NCBI RefSeq assembly: GCF_001647275.1
Contig: NZ_LRMM01000062.1
Coordinates: 1 to 32,476 of the forward strand
Reading direction: 5' to 3'
Length of the DNA stretch: 32,476 nt
Origin: Rufibacter ruber
GTDB lineage: Bacteria > Bacteroidota > Bacteroidia > Cytophagales > Hymenobacteraceae
The position numbers and the translations under genes are program-made. The notes beneath the pieces were generated by a model. That model saw nothing but the letters and a program-made list of their open reading frames with translations. It did not search any database and was not told where the DNA came from. Numbering within the stretch: the first letter of the stretch is position 1; each line of letters begins with the position of its first letter. Positions 17,488 to 24,422 of this stretch are shown here, one piece after another.

Positions 17488-17931
17488 AGGGCAAAGTTAC
17501 GGAAACAAATGGTAAAGTGCCCAGCCTTTGGGCCTATGTATTCTGGCCAGGGCCCGTGATGGGCGCTGAGAAGGGTGCCAGGGGAGAAAATACTTACATG
17601 TCAGTACACAGAAACAGACGGGGGAAGGAGTAAGCAGGCAGGGCTTGGCACTGCTTTCCTGTCACGGTGCCTCAGAGCTTTTGCCGCCGGTGATGGTTGG
17701 CCAAACGAAGGCCGTGCCAGGCGCAGCAGAAACTGACGGTGAGCTCAGGAAAACGCTCCCGGGATAGCCATGGGTGTATGCAGGTGTGGTTCAGGCCCAC
17801 CCAAGGCAATTCTGCAGGTTTTTTTACCTTAAAAGTAGCAGATAAGTCTGTTTTTGGGAAAACAGCCCGAAAATAGCGTTTCACCGCAAGTGTTAGTAAA
17901 TTAGGGGGATTAGTTAGGAATCAAGGTGAAC
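17488..17931. other. Intergenic region, no gene seen
   Basis: This 440-bp divergent spacer between lpxD (minus) and the SGNH hydrolase (plus) must contain both promoters. I recognise only a partial palindrome at 17847-17874. A 70-residue minus-strand frame (17672-17884) runs through that repeat and looks accidental. Confidence 0.55.
17847..17874. repeat. Partial CTGTTTT/AAAACAG palindrome
   Basis: CTGTTTTTGGGAAAACAGCCCGAAAATAG keeps the inner palindrome and right arm, but the outer left arm is lost. Confidence 0.55.
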
Positions 17932-18600
17932 ATGAAAAGAAAACTTACTGGCATAGTGCCACTGCTGTTCTTGCTCTTTCTTACGTTTGTGACCCAGGCA
18001 CAGCATAAAATCAAAGTGGCGTGTGTAGGTAACAGCATCACTGAAGGCTACGGATTAAAGCAAACCTATCCAGAGGTTTTACAACAACTGCTGGGGGGTG
18101 AATATGAAGTGCAGAACTTTGGCCTGGGTGGGCGCACGCTGCTCAAGAAAGGTGATATGCCTTACTGGAGAGAAGAGAAATACCAGCAGGTGCTGGCTTG
18201 GGAGCCAGATATTGTAATTATCAAACTGGGGACTAATGATTCAAAACCCCAGAACTGGAGGTATAAAGAGGAGTTTGTGCCTGACTATAGTGCCTTTGTA
18301 AAGTCTTTTCAGGCTCTGCCCTCTAATCCTCAGGTCTATCTGGCCCTGCCTATGCCAGCTTTTGAAGATAAGTGGGGCATCACTGAAAACATCATCAAAA
18401 ATGAGGTGATTCCGGCAGTGAAGAAAGTGGCGCGGCAGACAAAGGTGAAAACCATTGACCTTTACAAGCCCTTTGTAGGAAAAGCCAACCTGACCTATGA
18501 CATGATTCACCCAAATGAAGGAGGGGCAGCGCTGCTGGCGGCGCAAGTGCATCGTGCTCTCAAGGCGAAAGGGAAGAAAAGGAGCCAGAGGAAGAAATAA
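17932..18600 (+). CDS. Secreted SGNH/GDSL hydrolase
   Basis: This 222-residue esterase or acetylhydrolase of the SGNH superfamily starts with a signal peptide (KRKLTGIVPLLFLLFLTFVTQAQ), so it is exported. The four conserved blocks are visible: the nucleophile block GNSITEG (Asn instead of the usual Asp in GDSI), the oxyanion Gly in FGLGGRT, the LGTNDSK block with its Asn, and the DMIHPNEGG block with Asp and His of the catalytic triad. The C-terminus is strongly basic (KAKGKKRSQRKK), which is unusual. I chose ATG 17932; a GTG at 17926 is also in frame. A palindrome follows 2 bp after the stop. The substrate is unknown; sialyl or sugar acetyl esters are common for this type. Confidence 0.88.
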   Translation: MKRKLTGIVPLLFLLFLTFVTQAQHKIKVACVGNSITEGYGLKQTYPEVLQQLLGGEYEVQNFGLGGRTLLKKGDMPYWREEKYQQVLAWEPDIVIIKLGTNDSKPQNWRYKEEFVPDYSAFVKSFQALPSNPQVYLALPMPAFEDKWGITENIIKNEVIPAVKKVARQTKVKTIDLYKPFVGKANLTYDMIHPNEGGAALLAAQVHRALKAKGKKRSQRKK

Positions 18601-18602
18601 AG

Positions 18603-18641
18603 CTGTTTTGGGCCTGTTTTTGAAAAAACAGGCCAAAACAG
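18603..18641. repeat. CTGTTTT/AAAACAG palindromic repeat
   Basis: CTGTTTTGGGCCTGTTTT and AAAACAGGCCAAAACAG pair with a short TGAA loop. The copy begins 2 bp after the SGNH hydrolase stop and is the only terminator-like structure there. Confidence 0.85.
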
Positions 18642-18676
18642 AAAATGCAGCAGCGGGCGGGGCTCCAGAAAGAGGG

Positions 18677-19078
18677 CTAGCCCTCTTCTTCCAACCAAAG
18701 CAGGGCCTCCTGCTTGTCTGGGAAGGTCTGTAGCCGAAGTGTTAACCCAACCTCCTGTTTTGCCTCCTCCACGTTGTGCTCCCGGGCAGGGTTGGGGGTT
18801 ATGATGCGGGCCAGCTTCTCCAGCCGGGTGGTCATCAGGTTCAGCCCGAACTCTTTGAGCACCTCTTTGTACTCCTGGGGCGGTATTTCAAGGGCGGCCT
18901 GGCTGGCGTCTACTAACAGCCTTTTGATGTCATAGCTTTTGAGGTGGTCTACCAGAATTTGCAGGGTCTGGTTGATTTCAGGGACTAGAAACTCATGAAC
19001 ATCTGGCCACTCAACAAAAAGAATATCTGTTGCGGGGTCGTAGTCTAAGGTAAGAAAACCACTCTGGTATAGAATCAT
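18677..19078 (-). CDS. Hypothetical protein, possible SpoIIAA/STAS-like fold
   Basis: This 133-residue cytoplasmic protein has no signal peptide. An alternating strand-helix pattern is visible: FLTLDYDPATDILFVEW, then a helix (VPEINQTLQILVDHLKSY), a strand (IKRLLVDASQA), and further helices and strands (YKEVLKEFGLNLM ... LARIITPN). The LLVDAS strand after a long helix resembles SpoIIAA-like/STAS proteins common in Cytophagales, but I cannot confirm this by eye. It is convergent with the SGNH hydrolase gene (76 bp between ends). Its start (19078) lies just downstream of the palindrome and the displaced HD gene end, so it is the chromosomal neighbour of the integrated element. Confidence 0.7.
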   Translation of the reverse strand: MILYQSGFLTLDYDPATDILFVEWPDVHEFLVPEINQTLQILVDHLKSYDIKRLLVDASQAALEIPPQEYKEVLKEFGLNLMTTRLEKLARIITPNPAREHNVEEAKQEVGLTLRLQTFPDKQEALLWLEEEG

Positions 19079-19136
19079 AGTTGCAGAAAGGGCGGAAGGG
19101 ATATACGTAGAACGCAGAAGAGCGCCATCTGGTATG

Positions 19137-19184
19137 TTTTCTGTTTTGGGGCTGTTTTCAGAAAAACAGCCCCAAAACAGAAAA
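19137..19184. repeat. CTGTTTT/AAAACAG palindrome, 22-bp stem
   Basis: TTTTCTGTTTTGGGGCTGTTTT and its reverse complement pair around a CAGA-type loop. It is the longest stem of the family in the window. It lies 22 bp beyond the original stop codon of the HD gene (19206-19208, minus strand), so it was probably that gene's terminator before the element inserted. Confidence 0.9.
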
Positions 19185-19205
19185 TTGCCCGCACCGCGGG
19201 AGGGG

Positions 19206-19255
19206 CTACAGGTCTATCTTGGTAATCTCTTTGGGGTAACACACATAGTATTTCT
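19206..19255 (-). pseudogene. Displaced 3' end of the HD phosphohydrolase gene
   Basis: Read on the minus strand, these bases encode QKYYVCYPKEITKIDL followed by TAG. The intact HD gene at 27781-29013 ends in EKYYVCYPKEISDI. The similarity stops sharply upstream (19256 onward gives a stop codon within a few residues). This is the original C-terminus, separated from its gene when the element integrated. Confidence 0.85.
19222..19255. repeat. Left attachment site (att repeat)
   Basis: Shares 30 of 34 bases with 27791-27824, including the runs TTTGGGGTA and CACACATAGTA. It lies within the displaced HD gene end. Two of the four differences fall in third codon positions of the HD reading frame (TGT/TGC and AAA/AAG). 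Confidence 0.8.
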
Positions 19256-19284
19256 GTAAACATCAGAAATAGCGAGTTTACCCA

Positions 19285-19296
19285 TGTTAATTAACA
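19285..19296. repeat. TGTTAATTAACA palindrome, left end
   Basis: This perfect 12-bp palindrome recurs at 27737-27748, so it lies 30-55 bp inside each att repeat. It is a candidate integrase or accessory-factor binding site. Confidence 0.5.
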
Positions 19297-19451
19297 TAAT
19301 TAGTCTTGACTGGGCGAAAATATCCTTTTTTTGCCAATCAAGGGCGTTTTTTGTAATAAACTGCTCTTGGAGAATTTGGGAGTAAAATGAGAGTAGAATA
19401 GCTCCTCTCGTTCATTTTCCAAATGTCACAAACAGTAACTCTCATTTGTAA

Positions 19452-20849
19452 ATGTGCTTCACCAAAGAACATGGACATATGGGATTAAGAGTAATCTTAA
19501 AAAGAAATCAGGTCTATATAGCATATTCGGCTGCTGGAGACCGTCGATTATTTGCAATTAGGCCAACATTAAAGTGTGAACCGCAACACTTAGATACAGA
19601 GGGTAGAATTGTTTCATCTGGGAACAGAAAAAAAGATGTAGAATCGACGAGGGCTTTACAAAATCAGTATATATGGTTTGCTTCAACAATCGAGCGGCTG
19701 GAAAAATTTGAAAATAGAAGAGCAACGATTGAGGTAGTCGCCGCCCTATATGAAGAAAGTTTCGTCGATACAAAATCAATTTCAAAGAATAAAGAGTTAA
19801 GATTTTGGAGCTGTTTTGATGAATTCATAGAAACGAAGCGGTCAGAAGGACTAGCTGATGTTACAATAAATCAATACGACATTGTTGCGAGGAATCGCCT
19901 TTCAAGATTTTTCGAAAGCATAGGCATTAAAAATCCACAAGTCGATCAGTTTGATACAAGGCTCTTGAATAAGTTTAAAAACTTTTTCATCAATAATTTG
20001 AATTTGAGTTGTGCATCTTATAATCACACCATTTCTGTATTTAAAATGTTCATGGCTCATTTAAAAAGCACTGGGTCGTTGACACAAAGAAATTATGATT
20101 TAATTAGAGCCTCACTTCAAAGCAGAGACTATGAGAACTCCAAGGACTTAGCTCTCACAGTTGAACAGTTAAATGCTTTATTGCACTTCAATGATTTAAC
20201 TCCAGCTGTTAAAAGGAATTTGGATTATTTTATTTGTAATTGCTTATTAGGAGGATTAAGATGGCAAGATTTTAAAAATCTAACATTTGGTAATATCAAC
20301 ATGATCAGTAAGAATGTTAGCGTTCACACGAGTAAGACGCGGAAAAAAGTGGAATTCCCAGTGTATGATATAGTATATAACCTTATTAGAAAGTATAATC
20401 CAGCTGTTGATGAGCCTAATCAAAAGGTTTTTAAGGAGTTAAATAATCTTAACGTATATAATAGATCGTTGAAAGAAGCTGCGTCAAAATTCTATATGAT
20501 CGACGAGAAAGGGGAAAGGGTATATCCATTTAGAGAATATAGAGAGTCCGTAATTTTTGGTGTAAAGAAAGCAAAGAAGCAAATTAAACCATTGTATGAG
20601 TTTTTTAAATCGAGTATGGCGAGGAGAACATTTATAAGTGTGATGAGGAGAGCTGGTTATGGATTTGAAGAAACCAAGGTTTTTACAGGACATGTTAATC
20701 CATATAGCTACTCCAAATATTGCAAGCTAGTCGACGAAGATAAAATACTTATACTTAATAAAGTATTTGGTGATCTAAATGATGAAGAGCCAATGCATAT
20801 GAGAATTGCGTCAGATCAGTCGACGAATGCAAGTACCATCAAGGTGTGA
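19452..20849 (+). CDS. int: Tyrosine recombinase (integrase)
   Basis: This 465-residue site-specific recombinase has an N-terminal arm-binding region (about 10-110), a SAM-like core-binding domain (about 115-215, FWSCFDEFIETKR and YNHTISVFKMFMAHL) and a C-terminal catalytic domain. Visible catalytic residues are R270 (GGLRWQD), K295 (TSKTRKK), R391 (MARRTF), H414 (FTGH) and Y423, nine residues after the His as in IntDOT-type integrases. The first His of the HxxR box appears as S388, a known type of variation. Its architecture resembles integrases of Bacteroidota mobile elements. It lies about 200 bp from the left att repeat and presumably integrates and excises the element. ATG 19479 (MGLRVILKRN) is an alternative and perhaps better start. 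Confidence 0.92.
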   Translation: MCFTKEHGHMGLRVILKRNQVYIAYSAAGDRRLFAIRPTLKCEPQHLDTEGRIVSSGNRKKDVESTRALQNQYIWFASTIERLEKFENRRATIEVVAALYEESFVDTKSISKNKELRFWSCFDEFIETKRSEGLADVTINQYDIVARNRLSRFFESIGIKNPQVDQFDTRLLNKFKNFFINNLNLSCASYNHTISVFKMFMAHLKSTGSLTQRNYDLIRASLQSRDYENSKDLALTVEQLNALLHFNDLTPAVKRNLDYFICNCLLGGLRWQDFKNLTFGNINMISKNVSVHTSKTRKKVEFPVYDIVYNLIRKYNPAVDEPNQKVFKELNNLNVYNRSLKEAASKFYMIDEKGERVYPFREYRESVIFGVKKAKKQIKPLYEFFKSSMARRTFISVMRRAGYGFEETKVFTGHVNPYSYSKYCKLVDEDKILILNKVFGDLNDEEPMHMRIASDQSTNASTIKV

Positions 20850-20854
20850 AAACT

Positions 20855-20875
20855 AGAGTTTGTTTATCAAACTCT
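20855..20875 (+). terminator. Hairpin after the integrase gene
   Basis: AGAGTTTG TTTAT CAAACTCT is a perfect 8-bp stem 5 bp after the integrase stop, in the short gap before the convergent XRE gene. It lacks a clear T-run, so its termination strength is uncertain. Confidence 0.5.
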
Positions 20876-20896
20876 GCCTAAAGTCGGGGTCCGTAT

Positions 20897-21130
20897 CTAT
20901 TTAAAAGGGAAATTCATGAACTCTGAGAAAGGCATTTTTAGTGCCGAGCAAAGAGCGTGAAGTGTACTAAGGGTGGGGTTCACCTCACCTCTCTCGATCC
21001 TTCCAACTTGATTAATTGGGATATCTGCATCGTTAGCTAGAGCTTCTTGGCTTAGTCCCGCCTCGGTTCTTATTCTCCTTAAGTGTGCACCGAAACTTAC
21101 TAACAGAGCTTTATCACGGATATTGATCAT
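20897..21130 (-). CDS. XRE-family helix-turn-helix regulator
   Basis: This 77-residue protein is a single HTH_3 domain: GAHLRRIRTEAGLSQEALANDADI (helices 1-2), then PINQVGRIERGEVNPTLSTLHALCSAL (helices 3-5). It is the size of the small repressors that keep mobile elements silent. It is divergent from the lipoprotein gene at 21248 and convergent with int, with a near-palindrome AACACATGTATGTGTT (21165-21180) between the divergent starts as a possible operator. Its target could be its own promoter and that of the lipoprotein gene. Confidence 0.88.
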   Translation of the reverse strand: MINIRDKALLVSFGAHLRRIRTEAGLSQEALANDADIPINQVGRIERGEVNPTLSTLHALCSALKMPFSEFMNFPFK

Positions 21131-21164
21131 GGGGCCAATAAGACCACCTCAAGGATAAAGCATA

Positions 21165-21180
21165 AACACATGTATGTGTT
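21165..21180. promoter_or_regulatory. Candidate operator between divergent genes
   Basis: AACACA-TGTA-TGTGTT is a 6-bp inverted repeat in the 117-bp divergent gap between the XRE gene (starts 21130) and the lipoprotein gene (starts 21248). XRE repressors bind sites of this size. The proposal rests on symmetry and position only. Confidence 0.35.
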
Positions 21181-21247
21181 ATTTGTTAAATTCAGCTTTA
21201 TTTGTGCAACAAGAACTTATGAATCTCTATCCCAAACGAAACCAGCA

Positions 21248-22645
21248 ATGAAAAAAACAGAAATGGGTAAATGGAAACCAGTAACGGTTGTAGCAGCGTT
21301 CTTATTGACTTATATTCTCTACTCATGTTCCTCAGAGATGGGGAAGAGGAAAGCACAAGCTATCCTTATCAAAGGCAATACTATTACCGACAGCCTTGCA
21401 ATGGACGCAGTATTCAAGGGATGCAAGGTGTTTTTCTTAGTAGTGTCTGACAAAAATACAGGAATGGTGTGGTCTTGGGACGCTAAAAGCTGGAATGAAC
21501 TAGGGAAAAAGTATCCGATATTCGTTTCGGAAGATACATCTCGGCTTAGAACCCAAACTTATAAAGTCGACGACCCTGATATTTACTCAACTAGCCCAGC
21601 GAGGCCAGAGGGGAATTATCCGCCCGCCATACTATTCCGCCCACTCAAGTCCTTCAGAACAGACAGTTCATTTGTAGTGTTCTACAACATTGGGATCGAC
21701 AGAGAACGTTTCAGAGTTTCGTCGGAAATTGAGGCAAAGGGTGGGCACATCGGTGGCGCGGCTTTCAAGAAAACCAAGGCTGGGTGGGAATTGGTCAAAA
21801 ACGTTTACTCACTTGTCAAAGTGCCAGAGTTTCGTGTGGGGCCTCAGCCGAGTTTCTATATTGGTGACGGGGGGACAGAGTCTGCTGGCGGCTACACCGT
21901 CGTACCAGTTGTTTATATCTTTAAGGATGGGAACAACATGGGAACGCGCCATTGGGAGCCACGCGAAGACCTGAAATCTTATGCTTTCACTCATGCATTG
22001 AAAGAGACTGCTGTAACGTACGAGCCTTATGAGATTAACGCCCTCGAATTTATCGAGAAACCAGCGGAGGGCATGTATGCGTTCATGCAGAACATATCCG
22101 AATCCCCTCTGCCTGATTTCTGGTACGTCCGCCCCTTTTACGTCGTCGAAGGGAACAAGATCAAGAAAGTGAAATACTATGCTGCAAACGGTGTCGATGC
22201 AGGGAAAAATCTTCTTGATCAGGCAGAACTTTATCTTGAGGGTGAGGTCCAAACTTCTAAGGAGGGTTTGGAAATGCACGGCCAGTGGACGTTGGGGGTG
22301 TCACAGACTATTTACCGCTTTGAGCATAACAGGCCTGCCACTATCTCGACCCTTCAGCAAAGGATGGCCAGTGTGCCAAAGATTGACTCAAACAAAATGC
22401 GAGAGAGAGAAGAAGCCTACTTGACGGACGGTGAGGTTTGTACATGGTGCAAAATGGGGATTTATAGGAATGGTACCTGCGACCAATGCGGTACTGTCTC
22501 TGCCGAAAAGGAGGAACGATTCAAAAGCAAGCTTAGAGAGAAAGGGAAACCCTGCACATTCTGTGAGGGCACTGGTCGGAGTATCAGAGGAGGAGAGTGC
22601 GCTCAATGCATTGGTACTGGCGTGCGTCCTGGGTATTACAACTAA
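21248..22645 (+). CDS. Lipoprotein with two C-terminal zinc-finger-like modules
   Basis: This 465-residue protein (from ATG 21248) has an N-terminal hydrophobic segment ending in LLTYILYSCSS, with C27 as a plausible lipidation site, so it is probably membrane-anchored. The middle (about 30-390) has no family I recognise; it contains WSWDAKSWNELGKKYPIF, AKGGHIGGAAFKKTKAGWELV and FWYVRPFYVVEG. The C-terminus carries two four-cysteine modules: C398/C401/C411/C414, and C436/C439/C451/C454 with CTFCEGTG and CAQCIGTG, which is the CxxCxGxG pattern of the DnaJ zinc finger. Zinc fingers on an exported lipoprotein are unusual, and either the topology or the signal reading may be wrong. A start at 21170 is possible but longer than needed. 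Function unknown; it is the largest cargo gene. Confidence 0.7.
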   Translation: MKKTEMGKWKPVTVVAAFLLTYILYSCSSEMGKRKAQAILIKGNTITDSLAMDAVFKGCKVFFLVVSDKNTGMVWSWDAKSWNELGKKYPIFVSEDTSRLRTQTYKVDDPDIYSTSPARPEGNYPPAILFRPLKSFRTDSSFVVFYNIGIDRERFRVSSEIEAKGGHIGGAAFKKTKAGWELVKNVYSLVKVPEFRVGPQPSFYIGDGGTESAGGYTVVPVVYIFKDGNNMGTRHWEPREDLKSYAFTHALKETAVTYEPYEINALEFIEKPAEGMYAFMQNISESPLPDFWYVRPFYVVEGNKIKKVKYYAANGVDAGKNLLDQAELYLEGEVQTSKEGLEMHGQWTLGVSQTIYRFEHNRPATISTLQQRMASVPKIDSNKMREREEAYLTDGEVCTWCKMGIYRNGTCDQCGTVSAEKEERFKSKLREKGKPCTFCEGTGRSIRGGECAQCIGTGVRPGYYN

Positions 22646-22752
22646 TGTATTCAAAAAAGGGTTTCTGCTACTTTATTCAAAATTACAATAATTGGTGGGG
22701 TCGAATTCCTACTTTTATGTATTCAAAAAAGGTATAGTTTGTTTGAATACAT
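22645..22752. promoter_or_regulatory. Candidate res/operator site of the serine recombinase
   Basis: ATGTATTCAAAAAAGG occurs twice as a direct repeat (22645-22660 and 22717-22732). The second copy forms a perfect 11-bp inverted repeat with TTTGAATACAT at 22742-22752 (14-bp spacing). Resolvase and invertase sites are built from such paired half-sites next to the recombinase gene. The last half-site overlaps the predicted promoter, so it could also be an autoregulatory operator. Confidence 0.55.
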
Positions 22753-22772
22753 GCAAGTAAATTATATCTTTA
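22742..22772 (+). promoter_or_regulatory. Possible promoter of the serine recombinase gene
   Basis: TTTG at 22742-22745 and TATCTTTA at 22765-22772, 19 bp apart, approximate the Bacteroidota -33 (TTTG) and -7 (TAnnTTTG) elements. They lie 15-27 bp before the possible start codons. Confidence 0.4.
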
Positions 22773-22786
22773 CATAACCAAACCAA

Positions 22787-23422
22787 ATGACCCAGACTAT
22801 GAATAAGGCCGCATTACTCGTTCGCGTTTCTACCCATGATCAGCAACATGACAGACAGCTTTCTGAATTGGCAGAGTATGCAACAGCCAAGGGGCTGAAG
22901 GTCGTCGAGACAATCATCGAAACGGTATCTGGGGCCAAGAGGAATGAAGAGCGCGCAGGCATTCAGAATCTGCTGAAACTTGCCCAGACTGGTAAGATAA
23001 ACAAGGTTCTGGTGCATGAGGTGACTAGGTTGGGAAGAAATACATCTCAGGTATTGGCTACCTTAGAAGAACTGCACAGATATAAAGTTTCAGTTGTAGT
23101 GAAAAGCTACAACATCGAAACTTTAAACCCAGACGGGTCGCTTAACTCAATGGCTCAGTTCCTCTTTACGCTACTTACTGACATTGGCAGGATGGAGAGG
23201 GAAACGCTAATCACTCGGGTAAAGTCAGGCATAGCAGAGGCAAAGCGAAAAGGGAAACATGTGGGAAGGCCGAAGGATAGTGTCAAAGGTAGAGAAGAGA
23301 TGCTCAAGGAGTACAAGGGTGTTGTAAAGTATCTTAAATCAGATTATTCCATCCGCGAGACTGCAAAGCTATGTGATGTTGGTATTTCAACCGTTCAAAG
23401 AATCAAAAAGCTAATTTCCTAA
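22787..23422 (+). CDS. Serine recombinase (resolvase/invertase type)
   Basis: This 211-residue small serine recombinase has the catalytic Ser in LVRVSTHDQQHDRQ (S15), the conserved EVTRLGRNTSQVL segment with the active-site Arg residues, LTDIGRMERETLITRVKSGI as the long E helix, and a C-terminal HTH (about 180-211, YSIRETAKLCDVGISTVQRIKKL). Length matches Tn3-type resolvases and invertases. ATG 22787 or ATG 22799 (MNKAALLVRV) may be the start. Likely roles are resolving multimers of the circular element or inverting a segment. No invertible segment is obvious, but a paired-half-site region lies directly upstream. It is convergent with the lipoprotein gene ending at 23479. Confidence 0.92.
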   Translation: MTQTMNKAALLVRVSTHDQQHDRQLSELAEYATAKGLKVVETIIETVSGAKRNEERAGIQNLLKLAQTGKINKVLVHEVTRLGRNTSQVLATLEELHRYKVSVVVKSYNIETLNPDGSLNSMAQFLFTLLTDIGRMERETLITRVKSGIAEAKRKGKHVGRPKDSVKGREEMLKEYKGVVKYLKSDYSIRETAKLCDVGISTVQRIKKLIS

Positions 23423-23462
23423 AACAGAAATGGCATGCTTACCAAGCATGCCATTTCTGTTT
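23422..23462. terminator. Bidirectional terminator with a perfect 19-bp stem
   Basis: AAACAGAAATGGCATGCTT and its exact complement with an ACC loop begin right at the stop of the serine recombinase gene (23420-23422) and lie 16 bp from the convergent lipoprotein stop. A- and T-rich ends allow it to work in both directions. Confidence 0.85.
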
Positions 23463-23478
23463 GTCACAAAATCGCTTC

Positions 23479-23907
23479 CTACTTTACAAACTTGTAAGTT
23501 ATAAGCCCCTCACCTTGTTCGTTCTTTTCCATCGTCATGGACGAAGCGGTCAACTCTTTGACTGTGGCCTCTTCAGTACCATTGATGACTATAACATTTC
23601 CCTTTTCTAATCTCCACCAGCCTTCTTGGGTATAGTTTAGTAATGCTGCTTCATAGGTGCCATCACCAAGCCGCTGTCCTTGGAATGTGCCTCCGTTATT
23701 CAATACCAAATAGGAACTCTCAACATCGTAATTGTTGGTGATGTTACTGCTCCCTTTCATGATTGTTTTGAGTTCCCATATTCCGAATAGTTGGTTTTTG
23801 TCGATTGTAGGTTTGACCTCTTCATCATCGGAAGAGTCCGAGCACCCGACGAATGAGAGCATCAGCAAAGCAGCAATCACTAATGTAAAATTTCTAAAAG
23901 CTTTCAT
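23479..23907 (-). CDS. Small lipocalin-like lipoprotein
   Basis: This 142-residue protein has a lipoprotein signal, KAFRNFTLVIAALLMLSFVGC, followed by SDSSDDEE, the acidic stretch after the lipid-bearing Cys that is typical of surface-exported Bacteroidota lipoproteins. The mature part (LFGIWELKTIMKGSSNI ... GGTFQGQRLGDGTYE ... GWWRLEKGNVIVING ... ITYKFVK) resembles the lipocalin-like domains of Bacteroidota, with the GxW near the start and repeated beta strands. No enzyme motif is visible. It is an accessory gene of the element, sharing a terminator with the serine recombinase gene. The function is unknown. Confidence 0.82.
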   Translation of the reverse strand: MKAFRNFTLVIAALLMLSFVGCSDSSDDEEVKPTIDKNQLFGIWELKTIMKGSSNITNNYDVESSYLVLNNGGTFQGQRLGDGTYEAALLNYTQEGWWRLEKGNVIVINGTEEATVKELTASSMTMEKNEQGEGLITYKFVK

Positions 23908-23961
23908 AAGTGTTTTTGATTAATATGATGATTGATTAACCCTCTTTTTGAGGACGAGCAA

Positions 23962-23990
23962 AAGTATAAAATTTTGGAATATGTATACTT
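23962..23990. promoter_or_regulatory. Possible operator upstream of the second XRE gene
   Basis: AAGTATA and TATACTT form an inverted repeat with a 15-bp centre, 60-90 bp before the XRE gene at 24051 and within the divergent gap to the lipoprotein gene. It is AT-rich and may be chance. Confidence 0.3.
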
Positions 23991-24050
23991 ATAATGTGTA
24001 TGCTTTTAATACGTAAATTTTAAAACATATCCACCCCATCTTCCGCTCCC

Positions 24051-24281
24051 ATGAAGAGCGAGATCGAAGTATTGAAAGCCATTGGAGATAGGCTAAAGCA
24101 AATAAGGATTCAAAAAGGGTACAGAAGCTATGAAACCTTTGCAATTGAGCACGGGCTGGGTCGTATGCAATACTGGAAACTTGAAAAAGGGGAAACTAAC
24201 CCTACGATGAGAACCCTCCTGCGTATTTTAGAAATACACCAAATGACTCCGAAGGAATTCTTTTCTGAGGGATTTGAATGA
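24051..24281 (+). CDS. XRE-family helix-turn-helix regulator
   Basis: This 76-residue single-domain HTH protein reads AIGDRLKQIRIQKGYRSYETFAIEHG (helices 1-2) then GRMQYWKLEKGETNPTMRTLLRILEIHQ (helices 3-5). It differs from the regulator at 20897-21130, so the element carries two small repressor-like proteins plus the HTH of the ImmA-like protein. It is divergent from the lipocalin-like lipoprotein gene and convergent with the 178-residue gene, with a shared terminator at 24355. A likely role is control of element genes; it may be a substrate of the ImmA/IrrE-like protease, as ImmR is of ImmA in ICEBs1. Confidence 0.85.
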   Translation: MKSEIEVLKAIGDRLKQIRIQKGYRSYETFAIEHGLGRMQYWKLEKGETNPTMRTLLRILEIHQMTPKEFFSEGFE

Positions 24282-24354
24282 TGTTTTTTAGCTTAATTTT
24301 AAACCACAAACAATACCTTTTTGCTGTAACCGCAACGAAGACATTTCTGTAAAA

Positions 24355-24412
24355 TAGAAATCAAAAAAGGGTGACATTCCTCTCATGGATGCCGCCCTTT
24401 TTTTGATTTCTA
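24355..24412. terminator. Bidirectional terminator hairpin
   Basis: TAGAAATCAAAAAAGGGTG pairs with CGCCCTTTTTTTGATTTCTA around an inner ACATTCC/GGATGC stem. It separates the convergent XRE (ends 24281) and hypothetical (ends 24423) genes. Confidence 0.75.
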
Positions 24413-24422
24413 GCATTAGTTG

